A DNA stretch of 64,000 nucleotides from Cheiracanthium punctorium (lineage: Eukaryota > Arthropoda > Arachnida > Araneae > Cheiracanthiidae), in NCBI GenBank assembly GCA_038373885.1, contig JAWZYV010013175.1, forward strand, positions 1,240,001 through 1,304,000. The letters are read 5' to 3'. This document shows, piece by piece, positions 35,501 through 44,109 of the stretch. Under the pieces are notes generated by a model, which worked only from the letters and a program-made list of their open reading frames with translations, made no database searches and was not told where the DNA came from. The first letter of the stretch is position 1; every line of letters begins with the position of its first letter. The translations under genes and the position numbers were made by a program.

Positions 35501-38500
35501 ATAACGATATGAAATGTGTATGAAAATGACGGTGTAAAACTTCCACTGGTTTAAGAAATATTTATTCCGAGGCAGAATGAAACCGATCAAAATATAAGGT
35601 ATAGAGTAAATAATGTTTATTAATTTTGTATAACTTTCCAAAGTTTAGTTCAGTCAGGGCCGGCAAGAGGATAAGCTTCATGACCAGAAAGTCCGAAATA
35701 TTCTAGATCAGGGATGGCACATGGGATTTTATCAAAGAGAGAAAATTAAAGTAAGTTTAGATGCAATTTTTTCCCAAATATTCTCTTCATTATTTTATCT
35801 ATTTCTAATTTTCTGGCATGCGAAATAATTCCCATCCCTGGTCTAGATTCCTAGGCTTTATATAAATATTTTTTTTCTTCATACATTTCTATTTCTTTGT
35901 CAAAAAAGCCGAAAAAGATCTGGTTGTCCTTAAAATAAGCAGCTTTATAAATACGCTTTTGTGATCAAAAATTATCCACAATGACCAAGCGAATCAAAAA
36001 TAATTGCAACATTATTATTTATAAAACCCCTTTGTCACTTCAATGCATTCACATCAATTCTTTGTACTATGTAATGTAAAGTTCATTTATATATTCCACT
36101 GTGAAACCGTTTCATAAAAGTTGGGCTCCTAGTGGTGCACTCTAATGTATAGAATTAACTCTAGAAATAGAAGGTAAAGCTTGAAAAATGAATTAATAAA
36201 CTTTCTTTCTGGGAAATACTGCCGAACTTTTAAAACTCAACCAAACTTCTCTATGTGATGTAAAAAAATAAAGGAAATACAGTACTTTATTTTCCCCTGT
36301 AAATGTTACATTTTGATTCTTGCCCCTTCTTGGGGGATTCTAATTGTTTTCTCAGCGTAAAATGCATCGAAATATCTCCGCCGGAAAAAAAAACAGCATT
36401 GTAATTATTTTTTCGAAACTGAGTAAGTTTAAACAATTATATTTTAATTTTCCAAATGAATTATTTATTGTATTTTATTTTATTTTTTGTATTTTATCTT
36501 TTATTAATTAATTAATTAATTAATTTTTGTTAAGGATTTTGGTTGGAGTTTCAAGATTTCTGGCCACTTTGCCTGTGCGTGCAACAACACGCACAAATTA
36601 CAGTTTTAAAATTATTAATGAAATACAGATAAAAGTGGAGTGTAAAATTTCTTCTGATTGTCATTGAATATCAAATCTAACAGAAAAAAATACTGCATGT
36701 CTTTCCAACAAATGATATTCAGGAATGCAATTCATTTGCAATCAACTCTTTCTTAATTTGATGTACGCCGACCAGATTGTATGGTGGGTAAAGCACCGTA
36801 CTATGGTTTCGGGTTCAACTCCCGGCGATCGGGGTTCTATCCCCGACTGGGCGTTTGCTTGTTTGTGGGATTACGAACGATTAGCTCCGAGTGGGCTCTA
36901 GGTCGAAGGGCGGGGTGCCCTCCGTGGGGGTCTTTCTAAGGGGTCCTAACCCGTATTTACGCTAAGTTTTGGAGAAAACCACGGAAAACTCCGAATGGTT
37001 AGGTCGACGGACGCGCGATGGGACCCGAACCCGGGACCTTCACACTTCGCCCGTCTACCATTTCCAGTGATATAACCACTGTGCCATGGTGAGGCACCCC
37101 GACTGGGCGTGGTTGTCATTGTGTCTGTCCCTTCATAGGGGGCGACGTTGGTCCATCTACTAGGTGCCCCCATAATAAAGAAGCCAATAACTCTGGCCTT
37201 AGTAGAGGCCAACACCTCCAAGGCAGAGGCCCGCCATTGGGAAAAAAATTATTGTATTTCTTACTAAGTTTTTTCTGTCCAGCATTAGCACTAAAATTCT
37301 TCCTAAGCATTCATCAAAATTTCATAGAAAAACCGTCAAAAATAAAATTTAATAAATGCCCTCTCGGTATAATTTTAATCGAATTTTTGAAAATTCATAG
37401 GATGAATTTTCTTTCATGCACATTTCAAGCAAGCACTTACTGTCACACAATAATAGACCAACAAAAGATTTGTAGTCAATTACGCATTAAAATCAAACTA
37501 ACAATAAAATTAAAGAAAGACTTAAGTAAATGCACTAACTCAACTTATCATTCCAGATACTTTTTGATCACATCAGTAAATAAATCTGACAAAAGTTTTC
37601 CTCGAGCCGGTCCTCTCTTTCTTAGTCCTAAATGTTTAATACATTACACTGTCAAGATTTTCGGCTCTCTTTTACAAGGTTTTCCTGCTTTATTATTATT
37701 ATTTATCTGTTTATAGAAACCAAGAATTCATCTAAAAAACTCTCATTTACTGCTCGTTATTTTTTAGTGAGAATGAGTCGCTTCACAATAGAAATTATGA
37801 GCACAGTTTGCTTTAAAATGAGCAGCACTTACAGTTTCATCAAAGTTTACCCTCTACTGAGAATCGAAATTTTGACAGTGTAATAAGCCTCTTTTTGCAT
37901 AGGCTGAATGTTTTCATTTTCTTTGCAGAGACTATTGATCCTCATAGTACAAGCACAGCCAAAACAGAATATGTAGAAGGTAGGAAAATTTTCTGTTTAT
38001 CTTACTGAAAAACACTGAAATAAAAATGTATGAAGCTATTTTTTCAACAATTTTACATGAATGCAGGCTTAAAAACTTGTATGTATGATTTAAAAATGCA
38101 AATTTTGTGCATCACCAATGTTTACTTTTTATTGTTTTTTCGGAATTATTAACAATTTGATTACAAATGCGTTAAATAGATTTTTATCCTTGAATAAACA
38201 TGATCAGTGCTGTATTATCTACAGTCTTAGGTATTTATAAGGCTTTTTTGGCAGAAATAGGCAGCAAGCAAAACATGACTCTGTTTGTCTAGAACCACTT
38301 TAGGATATCTGTTAATAGCTTATATTAAAGAACCTTTCATTGAGGGTAGTAAGAATGAAATTCTAAAATAAACGGTTGGAAGTATCAGTTTAACTGTCAG
38401 AAACAACACGAATGTCCATCATGGCCCTTTTACACTGATTCCTCGGATGGCTTCAACTTTTCATAAAACATTTGAAGCTTTCATGCCGGCAACAGCTTGA

Positions 38501-41500
38501 CGAATACTGGCTTCCAAAAGCTCCGTATGGACAATGCACCGACAATCTGTGGACAGCGAAAGACCAACTTACAAATCTACATCGTGAGATGATACAACTG
38601 TCAACTTTATCCTTGAGCGAATCCAGCGTAGCATCAGCTATTGCCACATGTCGCTGTCTTGTTGGAAGCACTCTTCAATACCGATGTTCTGAAGTTATGG
38701 TTACGAAAATTTGAGCTATCCAGTGCTCTAGTGAATAAACGTTTAAGCACAAATAGCTATACGTGAATTTAGGTTTAAAAATAATAATATTATTAACAAG
38801 TTCTAAAGGGTCGAGAAGTATAAAATAATCCATAATTTTAAATCCAGATTTTATAAACTATTAGCTCTATCGAAACACCCCTTACATCACTTCGATCATT
38901 TGAAAATTGCGAACGAAATATTGCTTCCATATTTAGTAATATCCACCTTTCTAATATTGAGGATGCTTGTTTAACCGTTTAAATGCGAGATAGAGCTGCA
39001 ACTTTTAGCCATTGATCAGGGGCGTAGCCAGAAATTTTTCATGGGGGAGGTTACGACTACTACAACTAATATATATGTATACGTGTGTGATAATGTAGTG
39101 AAGAATATACATTTTGTATGGCAAAACATTCCTCATGAGGAGGGGGTTATGACCCCCCTAACCCTCCCCCCCCCTGGCTACGCCCCTGCATGCGATGTAT
39201 CAATACTGAGTGAATCTTTTTCATCTTTGGAAACAGAAGAGCTTACTTTTGTTGATGTTCCTCCGACAAAATTATTTTCTAAAGCAACAAATTTTGTTTT
39301 GAAAATACCTGGTTCTATTGAACTTCCGCACTGAAACGGCTGAATATTTTGTATAGCTTTGAAAATGATTTTAAAGAAAAAAAAAGCATTTGTAGAGAAA
39401 ATTCCAAAAATCAAATTTAGTTTTTTAATTTCTTTTTTCTTTGAAAGATAGAGTAATTCTGGAAACTTATGCCTCCTATATATTTTTAATTTGTTTAAAA
39501 AAATCCTAGGGTGTACATACAATAAAATAAATCATGCTGTGTTACAAAATGTAGAATATACAACATGTATACTGAGACAAAACAAAATTAAAAATTAATT
39601 TTTTTAACGATTTTTTTCTAAAACATTGCACTGTGGGTGAGACGCCGCTCTTGTGCGGGAGTTATGCCGCGCTTGTCATAAGAACTTAATGAAATAAAAA
39701 ATATTCATATCTGGACTATATTACCTATGTAATAACAAAAAGAAACTAAATGAGTACAAAGAGGCGTATTAGTAGGTTTCTATCAATATTAGTCTGTCAT
39801 CTTCCTCACTACTAAAGTTAAAATACTTATTTTTTAATTGAATTTTAATTGTTATTTAATCAACAACGTAACATCAGTGTATTTGAGGGGGGGGGAGAGT
39901 AAATTAGCGTCTATTTTGTTTTATTTGATTTAACATTGTTTTATTCTTTTTTAACATGCGGGCTTTTCTAATAAAACCTGTAAACGAATTTAAAATTAAT
40001 CTGGTTTCTAGGATCAATATTTCGTTTAGGCCAGAACATTAAAATGCAAAATTATTACAATTACAATTAACGACTAATAACATGCCGAACTTGTTGAGTC
40101 TGGGAAAAACGAAAGGGAAAAAAGTTAATAACACTTATTTAAATCTAGCAAATATGCTCCATTAACATAAATTCAGTGGTATAAAAAATAGTACTTCGAG
40201 ACGTAGAGGTAAATTAAAATTCTACTAAAAGTGGCATTCCGTACAAAAGGAACTGCCTCATGCATATCGGAATGTCAGTGCGGCATGTACCCCATTTTGT
40301 ACGGTGCAGACGTAACATGTCACAGTTGCCTGTCTTCGCAACGGAAAGTGGCGTAACCATACACACAGTATTCTATACAGGTGCTACACATAATTTTAAC
40401 TTTGAAATCATTCGTTAAAAAAGCACTTAAGCGTAACATGTTTAAAAGTTTGGATAGTAAAATCATGAGCTTATCTCAAAATAAGGATTGTATAGTTACA
40501 GCTAAAGCATTGAACGGGATTCCTGCTATACACCAGTTAAGGAAATCTCACTGCACACCTATACTGCGCGTGTGATTGTTATGTATGGTCAATTACCAGA
40601 AATACAAGGGGTGGGGCATATGTCCCGAATGCAGCGACTCTCCCGGAATTACCCTAATACATTACTCAATACCAATCTTTCAGTTTTAGTCACTGATTCT
40701 TTTTCAATTAGTACTTAGTAAACGTTAAAAGTTAGCTAACAGCATTAAATACGTGTAAAGCATATGTAAAGCATATATTTATGATCTTAGAACGGAAACA
40801 AGCCAAGTAATTAGTCAAATTTTAAAAGACTGGTGTTAAAATCATACAGCATTTTCGTGAAATTCTCCATTCTTTTTAGAGTAATATTTCTAAAAGTTGA
40901 TCATGCGATAAGAAAAATGAACTAATGGACATTTTGTTCTGTCAAACTCTAATTTGTTATACAAACTTTCGTAAAAAAAATTAAAATGTAACATAAATCA
41001 TCGTTGATAAGTTGCTTAAAAATTCCTGGTGTTTTTATGCGTATGCAATACACTGAGAAGAATATTAGAAAATTAAAAGTTGAATATTCAGAGTCTAACT
41101 AAAATCTAGTCATGGATGTAGAATATTTTTTAAGGTTCTGCGATTTGTTCATTTACAATATTTTAAAATATACATGAAGCATTTTTTAATATTTCTAAAA
41201 TGATTGTAACTTTGTTCAGTCTTGACTCTATTAATTAGATTTCTACTGTCTGAAAAATGTGCTAATTCACACTTACTCTTTTAAAAATCTCTAAAGCCAA
41301 CGACGAGTATATCAAGATGAAGTTCTAGTTCTGCTGAAATAAAACAACATGAATTTAACTGAAAGGTGTGCATTTCTAAGATTTATCGAACACTTATCTA
41401 CACTTATCGAAAATAAAATGCCAGTTACAATTCTCCGAATCTTAATTATGTTCTGTGAATTTGGAGCAGTTAAACTTGACGGTATATGGTAAATGCAGAA

Positions 41501-43846
41501 GATGTCTTATTAACATATTGCCTCGAGTGTTGAAATATCATTGATTGTAGGGCATTATGTAATAAGTCAATGTGATTAAGTAATAACGTAATAAGTTAAT
41601 TCGAACCGCTACGATAGCTAGAATATTCACGGATCATACAACCACATTGACTTTTACTATGGAACAGCTTAATTAAAAGTCAAACTTATGTGACAGCACA
41701 TTTTATGTTGCAGTATTAGCCATACACTATTTTTTTAATCTTGTTAATTTGTTATTTTATGTTTTTTAAATATAATTGCATTTGAACACAAATACACAAG
41801 CATTTAGCCCCTGTAAAGAAACATTGATTAAATGCTGATAGTTCCTTTCTTTCATTCATGACGTCTCACCATCTGATATTAGTATTTAAGGATTCCTGCA
41901 GTCAGACATACAGATTTAAAAAATGGTTTTTTTAATTTCAAGAAATTAACTTCTCAGAACGGGAGCGATAATGTGTTTTCTAAGAATTCATTCAGGTGTA
42001 TGTGACCAATTCAAAAAAGTCCACTTGCAAACTATCCGGAAGACACGGCAAATTTCCATCATTTGAACCTAGCCATGAATGTGATAAAGCTACGAGTATA
42101 TATTACTGAAAGCAGAAAAACCTTACACTCATTTCTATGGGATGCGTCTAAAGCAGATTTTTAACAAACGTTTACCCTTTCATTCTTCTTATATTTTTCA
42201 GATGAAAGATCACAGATGCTAGATGATTCCTTAAGTAGGGAGAGGAATTTTCCAAATCAATCCCCAGCCGAAGAGCCAGCCAGTACAGAAGGTATTTTCT
42301 TGATGTTTCTTGTTAACTTCTCACTTTGCGTTTCAAGCATTAGCTAGAAATTGTCGAGTAATTGATTGATTGATTGTGAAAATTAAATTAAAAACATAAA
42401 GATCTATAAACAATAGTATATTTTAATTTAATAAAACATATTGAAACTAATATTGATTAGAAGAGGGTTTCTAACTTTTTTGTAACAAACTTCTCTGTAC
42501 TAGTGTGCTTTTTCTGATGGTATATAGTAGAATGTTCCCGCCCAGAAAGACTATTAATATTTTAGCAAGAATTTTCTTATTTCCCAAAACTAAAATAATG
42601 TATCATTCGAAAAAAAAAAAAAATCTCAGAAAAACAATTGCAATAAATTTATTTACATTATACGTGGTTCCGCATGGAAATATGTAACAATATGATCGAA
42701 AATAAAATTCCATGAACAAAATCATAAAAAGAGACAAAAGAAATAAATGTGACAGTGGCATACTGAAAAAGAAGATGTCTTTTCTGAGATTCGTTCGTAA
42801 AAAAGAAAACTCAGAAAAACAATTGCAATAAATTTGGTTTACTATATGTACATTATAAGTGGTTCCGTATGGAAATATGGAACAATATCATAAAAAATAA
42901 AATTCCGTGAGCAAAATCATTAGAATAGATAAAAGAAATAAATGTGACAATGGCATACCGTCAGTAAGCAGAGCAACACCCGTTTATTTCAAAAATACCT
43001 GAAACACTTTTAAACTACCAACGAAATCTTCTTAATGTTTCTGTTACGGAAAAACAGAGTCATGAAAAAGGTGAGTTCTTTTGATTCCCCAAATAAGTTT
43101 AGGCAGTGGCGATTGGGGAAAAAAATGGGGAGGTTGATCCTCTCTTGAATCCACACTCTCTAAATTACTCCCATCGTTGAAAAGACGAATCGAGGAAGAT
43201 TACTCTTCTGTGGCCTTACTTATCCACATTTGTAATGCCCTTCGAAATATAAGAGGCATCTTCACCTTTGGGTTATTGCAATGATGAAGAACGGATCAAA
43301 TGTGTGCTCAAAGTTTAAAATTAGAAGGAAAAAAGTATTATTAGAATTAGAACTATAAGGATAACTCTGCTCCCTTAGAATAATTCTGCATGGTTACTTC
43401 TATAAGCTTAAAGGAATAGTACTTGTAATGATAACTTCGAATAAAATAGATAAAATCGATAGAGGTAACACTAGGTACAATTTTTAAATTATTATTATTA
43501 TTATTTTAAAAATAAGACTTCATGGCATGTAAGTTTACATAAAATGTAGGTACATTTCAGAAAGAGAAAAATTTCAGAGCACCTTGGCATTCTCAGGTGC
43601 TCAGGAGGATTACAAAATACATTCAGTATATTTATATCTTTCAAATTCAAATATCACACTGCATTTCCTAACAAGCATCAAATTATCTTTTATGCCTTTT
43701 ATGCCTGTACTGATGCCACCATCTTATGCATATATATTTTTTTTTCTTCTTATCAATTTTCAGATTCAAAATCAAGAGGAATGGTCGCAAAATCCTATAG
43801 ACGTATCCTTATTCCATTTTTCTTCTGCACGTTCTTCCTCCTATGA
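17460..43846 (+). CDS. DIP/lachesin-like immunoglobulin superfamily protein, eight 3' exons
   Basis: The spliced product (372 residues visible, N-terminus missing) is a three-Ig cell-surface protein of the Dpr-interacting-protein/lachesin/IgLON family. Numbering from the first full codon at 17462, Ig1 has Cys25, Trp37 and Cys86 with the family signature VAWLRVESQTILSIHTHVIT; Ig2 has Cys129, Trp141 and Cys183 (KVSRLHMGTYMC); Ig3 has Cys226, Trp238 and Cys282 after PPMLWVPNQLIGG. N-glycosylation sites include NKT, NIS and NVT. A short Ser/Thr/Pro/Glu-rich stalk and a terminal hydrophobic stretch (IPFFFCTFFLL) suggest a GPI anchor or very short membrane tail. Relatives bind partner Ig proteins between neurons and guide synaptic partner choice. 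All exon phases agree. The signal-peptide exon is not in view. DIP versus lachesin cannot be settled without a tree. Confidence 0.92.
17564..20814 (+). other. intron 1, with a truncated SINE tail and a tandem array
   Basis: A 3.25-kb AT-rich intron. At about 19788-19905 a block (GCCGGCCTCTGCCTTGAAGG, GGTGGACCAAAGTCGG) matches the 3' part of SINE A in reverse orientation. At 20050-20720 lies a degenerate ~200-bp tandem array. A TIR-like CTGGCTACGTCCCTG lies at about 18011-18025. A 122-codon frame at 19264-19632 has no domain and is not supported. Confidence 0.6.
20050..20720 (+). repeat. degenerate ~200-bp tandem repeat, about three copies
   Basis: The motif GTAAAAAGT followed by CTTTTGACCAAAT or variants recurs near 20093, 20298 and 20500. 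AAGAAATGAAATGG with CCCAAATCATG or CAGCCAAATCATG recurs near 20250 and 20441. The array ends about 95 bp before the acceptor of exon 2. Confidence 0.55.
20815..21022 (+). CDS. Ig gene exon 2: rest of Ig1
   Basis: Acceptor TTACCTTTCAG and donor GTAAGACA bracket 69 codons plus one base. It encodes VAWLRVESQTILSIHTHVIT through DRGGYMCQINTVPMKKQVGY to LEVV, with Trp37 and Cys86. The VITRNYRISLSH and YMCQINT strings are near-diagnostic of DIP/lachesin Ig1 domains, whose face makes the partner-binding interface in known complexes. Confidence 0.95.
21023..22488 (+). other. intron 2
   Basis: AT-rich. At about 22000 a TATACAGGATGTCCC string resembles the left terminus of Tc1/mariner-type MITEs, but no matching right end was seen before the acceptor. 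Nothing else is supported. Confidence 0.5.
22489..22656 (+). CDS. Ig gene exon 3: first part of Ig2
   Basis: Acceptor ATAATCTTTCAG and donor GTAAGTTA. It completes a split Val codon, then 55 codons from PPQFTNTERNSEVLAREGTN with Cys129 (VTLSCAV) and Trp141 (VVTWHRED), ending with one base of a Gln codon. The open frame runs on past the donor to 22709, but the donor and the match of the next exon show where the exon stops. Confidence 0.93.
22946..23012. repeat. interleaved double inverted repeat (X-Y-X'-Y')
   Basis: X at 22946-22966 is the perfect reverse complement of 22980-23000 (21 bp). Y at 22967-22979 is the perfect reverse complement of 23000-23012 (13 bp). The two pairs interleave rather than nest. 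The X-Y text resembles a unit of the array at 30230-31060 (GTTCAACCGATCG then GATGA), so it is probably a rearranged copy of that repeat. Confidence 0.75.
23086..23568. mobile_element. palindromic MITE, Tc1/mariner type
   Basis: About 480 bp between two TA dinucleotides, symmetrical around 23327. Long arms pair: for example TGCAAAATGCTCAG at 23135-23148 is the exact complement of 23506-23519, and ATCACAAAAAACGGATG pairs with a TTTTTTGTGATG segment near 23452. The left end starts CAGTTACAGAAACTC and the right-end complement CAGGGTGATAACTTG. Several overlapping short open frames here are by-products of the palindrome. Confidence 0.7.
24281..24577. repeat. imperfect long foldback
   Basis: Arms at about 24281-24373 and 24485-24577 are inverted copies centred near 24429. 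Examples are GTTCCTTTTTCTCA against TGAGAAAAAGGTAC, and ATACTTTAACAGGGCAG against CTGACCCGTTAAAGTAT. It is probably a decayed MITE. Neither terminal repeats nor a target duplication was identified with confidence. Confidence 0.5.
26668..26735 (+). repeat. tRNA-like head related to SINE A
   Basis: TATGATGGTTAGCACACC (A-box region) and CGAGTTCGACTCCGA (B box) are spaced as in a tRNA and resemble the head of SINE A at 36767. No matching SINE body follows. Confidence 0.4.
26850..27105 (-). mobile_element. third tRNA-derived SINE family, minus orientation
   Basis: The complement starts with a tRNA-like head (GTGACGGTTAACGCATTG as A-box region, GGGTTTGATTCTC as B box, near 27045-27100). It runs into a GC-rich body (TGGGGTGCGGAAGC on the given strand) ending near 26850. 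Short open frames in it are incidental. No target duplication was confirmed. Confidence 0.5.
29150..29182. repeat. 12-bp perfect hairpin after a (GTTT)n tract
   Basis: TTTGTGGATTTG at 29150-29161 is the exact complement of CAAATCCACAAA at 29171-29182. A (TTTG)n run lies directly upstream (about 29131-29152). It sits within the putative Helitron. Confidence 0.55.
30230..31060 (+). repeat. degenerate tandem array with seven CTCF-like motifs
   Basis: About eight diverged units of roughly 50-150 bp share the order CCATTTTGCTATAACTCGC, CCACTAGATGGCGCTGC, a CCGTTCAACCGATCG-like block, GAAATTTGGTATAC and ACGGAGAATATTTT. The 17-base CCACTAGATGGCGCTGC-type motif occurs at 30252, 30399, 30523, 30562, 30690, 30729 and 30947, always in the same orientation. 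It resembles the core CTCF site (CCACNAGGTGGCGC). The similarity is by eye; binding is not shown. Confidence 0.65.
31624..31752 (+). CDS. Ig gene exon 4: end of Ig2
   Basis: Acceptor TTTTTGTCTTTCAG and donor GTAAGTAA. It completes the Gln codon, then 42 codons read ISYEGEELTIPKVSRLHMGT, YMCTASNNIPPSVTRRIQLYVH, with Cys183 closing the Ig2 disulfide. It ends with one base of a Phe codon. The exon is too short to stand out as an open frame and was found from the phase and family match. It lies about 480 bp after the end of the putative Helitron. Confidence 0.95.
31753..33282 (+). other. intron 4
   Basis: AT-rich, 1.5 kb, with a short G-rich stretch near 32585-32600 and a (TTTA)n tract near 32455-32475. 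No mobile element was recognised. Confidence 0.55.
33283..33570 (+). CDS. Ig gene exon 5: complete Ig3
   Basis: Acceptor TTTGTATCTTTAG and donor GTGAGAG. One exon codes the whole third Ig domain: PPMLWVPNQLIGGSVGQSVT, Cys226, Trp238 (YWTRKDG), then FGSYMCLARNSLGPTEG with Cys282, ending IRVY plus one base. PP-x-WVPNQL at the Ig2-Ig3 join is a family hallmark. The open frame runs into the intron after 33570, but the donor and the phase of later exons place the end here. Confidence 0.95.
33605..33998. mobile_element. TTAA-flanked piggyBac-like MITE with a 132-bp palindrome
   Basis: TTAA at 33605-33608 and 33995-33998 flank similar termini: CCCTTTGAGACGCA at left and, on the complement, CCTTTTAACGCA at right. 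TTAA targets with CC-starting ends are the piggyBac mark. Inside, 33630-33761 is a near-perfect palindrome centred at 33695.5 with about 7 mismatches in 66 pairs by eye. Relatives lie at 1862-1966 and about 4500-4790. Confidence 0.65.
34716..35312 (+). mobile_element. mariner transposon, internally deleted
   Basis: Inverted ends TTAGGTTGTAACGAAAGTTT and, on the complement, TCAGGTTGTAATGAAAGTTT extend to 26 bp with two mismatches. TA flanks both sides (34714-34715, 35313-35314). The interior keeps the N-terminal part of a mariner transposase in broken + frames: EAERSDRTTDADVARLREFV near 35078-35137 and WVLRELTQANLAE near 35254-35292, joined directly to the right terminus. The catalytic DDD part is absent, so this is a 597-bp deletion derivative that could move only with help. 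Confidence 0.8.
35709..35840. mobile_element. 132-bp hAT-type MITE
   Basis: Ends CAGGGATGG and CCATCCCTG are perfect inverted repeats. The flanking octamers TTCTAGAT (35701-35708) and GTCTAGAT (35841-35848) match at 7 of 8 bases, an 8-bp target duplication typical of hAT. The body is AT-rich and non-coding. Confidence 0.7.
36767..37245 (+). mobile_element. SINE A (tRNA-derived), split by SINE B
   Basis: The head GTATGGTGGGTAAAGCACCG (A-box region) with GGGTTCAACTCCCGG (B box) is tRNA-like. The body continues after the SINE B insertion from 37097 (GTGTCTGTCCCTTCATAGGG, AGGTGCCCCCATAATAAAG) to an A-rich tail at about 37239-37247. The copy at 61158-61365 on the opposite strand shares the head, body and A/T tail. 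Confidence 0.8.
36854..37096 (-). mobile_element. SINE B nested in SINE A
   Basis: On the complement a tRNA-like head starts near 37091 (CCATGGCACAGTGGTTATAT as A box; CCCGGGTTCGGGTCCC as B box near 37022-37037). The body includes GGTTTTCTCCAAAACTTAGC. The insertion is flanked by the 13-bp direct repeat CCCCGACTGGGCG (36841-36853 and 37097-37109), duplicated from the host SINE A. Confidence 0.85.
37929..37979 (+). CDS. Ig gene exon 6: stalk micro-exon
   Basis: Acceptor TTTTCTTTGCAG and donor GTAGGAAA. The 51-nt exon encodes ETIDPHSTSTAKTEYVE (first residue split), a Thr/Ser-rich linker after Ig3. It starts and ends in phase 1, so skipping it would keep the frame. Evidence is splice consensus and phase; sequence conservation cannot be judged for a linker. 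Confidence 0.75.
37980..42201 (+). other. intron 6
   Basis: Holds a 172-bp MITE at 39017-39188. A GC-moderate block at 38400-38715 has opposing open frames without a known domain and may be transposon-derived. Short diverged repeats with GCCGCTCTTGTGCGG / GCCGCGCTTGT lie near 39640-39670. A weak inverted pair (CCGTACAAAA at about 40240, TTTTGTACGG at about 40295) lies near 40270. The rest is AT-rich. Confidence 0.5.
39017..39188. mobile_element. 172-bp MITE with CAGGGGCGTAGCCAG ends
   Basis: Perfect 15-bp inverted repeats CAGGGGCGTAGCCAG at 39017-39031 and 39174-39188, a terminus widespread in animal hAT-like MITEs. The interior has a C tract and no coding potential. The flanks CCATTGAT and CATGCGAT match only in part, so the target duplication is eroded. 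Similar single ends occur near 2511-2526 and 18011-18025. Confidence 0.7.
42202..42291 (+). CDS. Ig gene exon 7: second stalk exon
   Basis: Acceptor TTATATTTTTCAG and donor GTATTTTC (weak at +4 to +6). The 90-nt exon encodes a polar linker reading ERSQMLDDSLSRERNFPNQS then PAEEPASTE. Phase 1 at both ends makes it skippable. Assignment rests on splice sites, phase and position. Confidence 0.7.
42292..43763 (+). other. intron 7, with a tandem duplication
   Basis: AT-rich. Two ~180-bp tandem copies lie at about 42603-42960. CAGTGGCGATTGG near 43105 resembles a MITE terminus, but no partner was found. Confidence 0.55.
42603..42960 (+). repeat. tandem duplication, ~185-bp period
   Basis: CTCAGAAAAACAATTGCAAT begins at 42625 and 42810. 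GGTTCCGCATGGAAATATG and GGTTCCGTATGGAAATATGG follow, and AAAAGAAATAAATGTGACA occurs in both. Copies differ by scattered substitutions and small indels. Confidence 0.75.
43764..43846 (+). CDS. Ig gene exon 8: C-terminal hydrophobic tail and stop
   Basis: Acceptor TTATCAATTTTCAG. In the phase set by all upstream exons it reads DSKSRGMVAKSYRRILIPFF then FCTFFLL and a TGA at 43844-43846. A basic patch followed by about 13 hydrophobic residues at the very end is the pattern of a GPI-attachment signal, as in lachesin and several DIPs. A longer open frame through here in another phase would require breaking the exon phase and is rejected. Confidence 0.82.
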
Positions 43847-44103
43847 AAATTCATGGACGTGTGCTAACTCCAGAAAACTGCTCAATGGACAGGGAAAATA
43901 CACTGCTGTTGGAGGAAGGAATCCCTTGAAGCTTCGAGGATTTTTTTATTTAAAGGACTCCACAGAGTAAAGTGTCGAACCACCTCCTCCCCGCAAGGAC
44001 TGCCTGGTTATTTCCCAGATGCTTTAGCTCGATGAACTTGGAATGATAGAGATCAAACAGATTTTTATATACACTCGTTGTTTCTAATTTTATATTTTAT
44101 CTT

Positions 44104-44109
44104 AATAAA
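44104..44109 (+). terminator. polyadenylation signal of the Ig gene
   Basis: AATAAA at 44104-44109 lies about 258 bases after the stop codon and is followed by A-rich sequence. It is the first canonical hexamer in the 3' UTR, so the transcript probably ends near 44125-44140. Confidence 0.5.

Larger units (their letters stand above)
33571..37928 (+). other. intron 5, with four transposon-derived insertions
   Basis: Holds the TTAA-flanked palindromic element (33605-33998), a deleted mariner (34716-35312), a 132-bp hAT MITE (35709-35840) and nested SINEs (36767-37245). An open frame at 37237-37716 of 159 codons has no domain and AT-driven composition and is not called. Confidence 0.6.

Noticed and set aside
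36767..36835. tRNA-like sequence considered as a tRNA gene
   Set aside because: A and B boxes are present but the arms do not form a full cloverleaf and a SINE body follows; the same holds for the heads near 505, 16925, 27070, 37050 and 61335.
36946..37310. Minus-strand frames rich in Gly/Pro/Arg
   Set aside because: They are translations of the nested SINEs.
43584..43970. Longer open frame through the last exon of the Ig gene in another phase
   Set aside because: It conflicts with the phase set by seven upstream exons; the phase-consistent reading ends in a plausible membrane-anchor tail.
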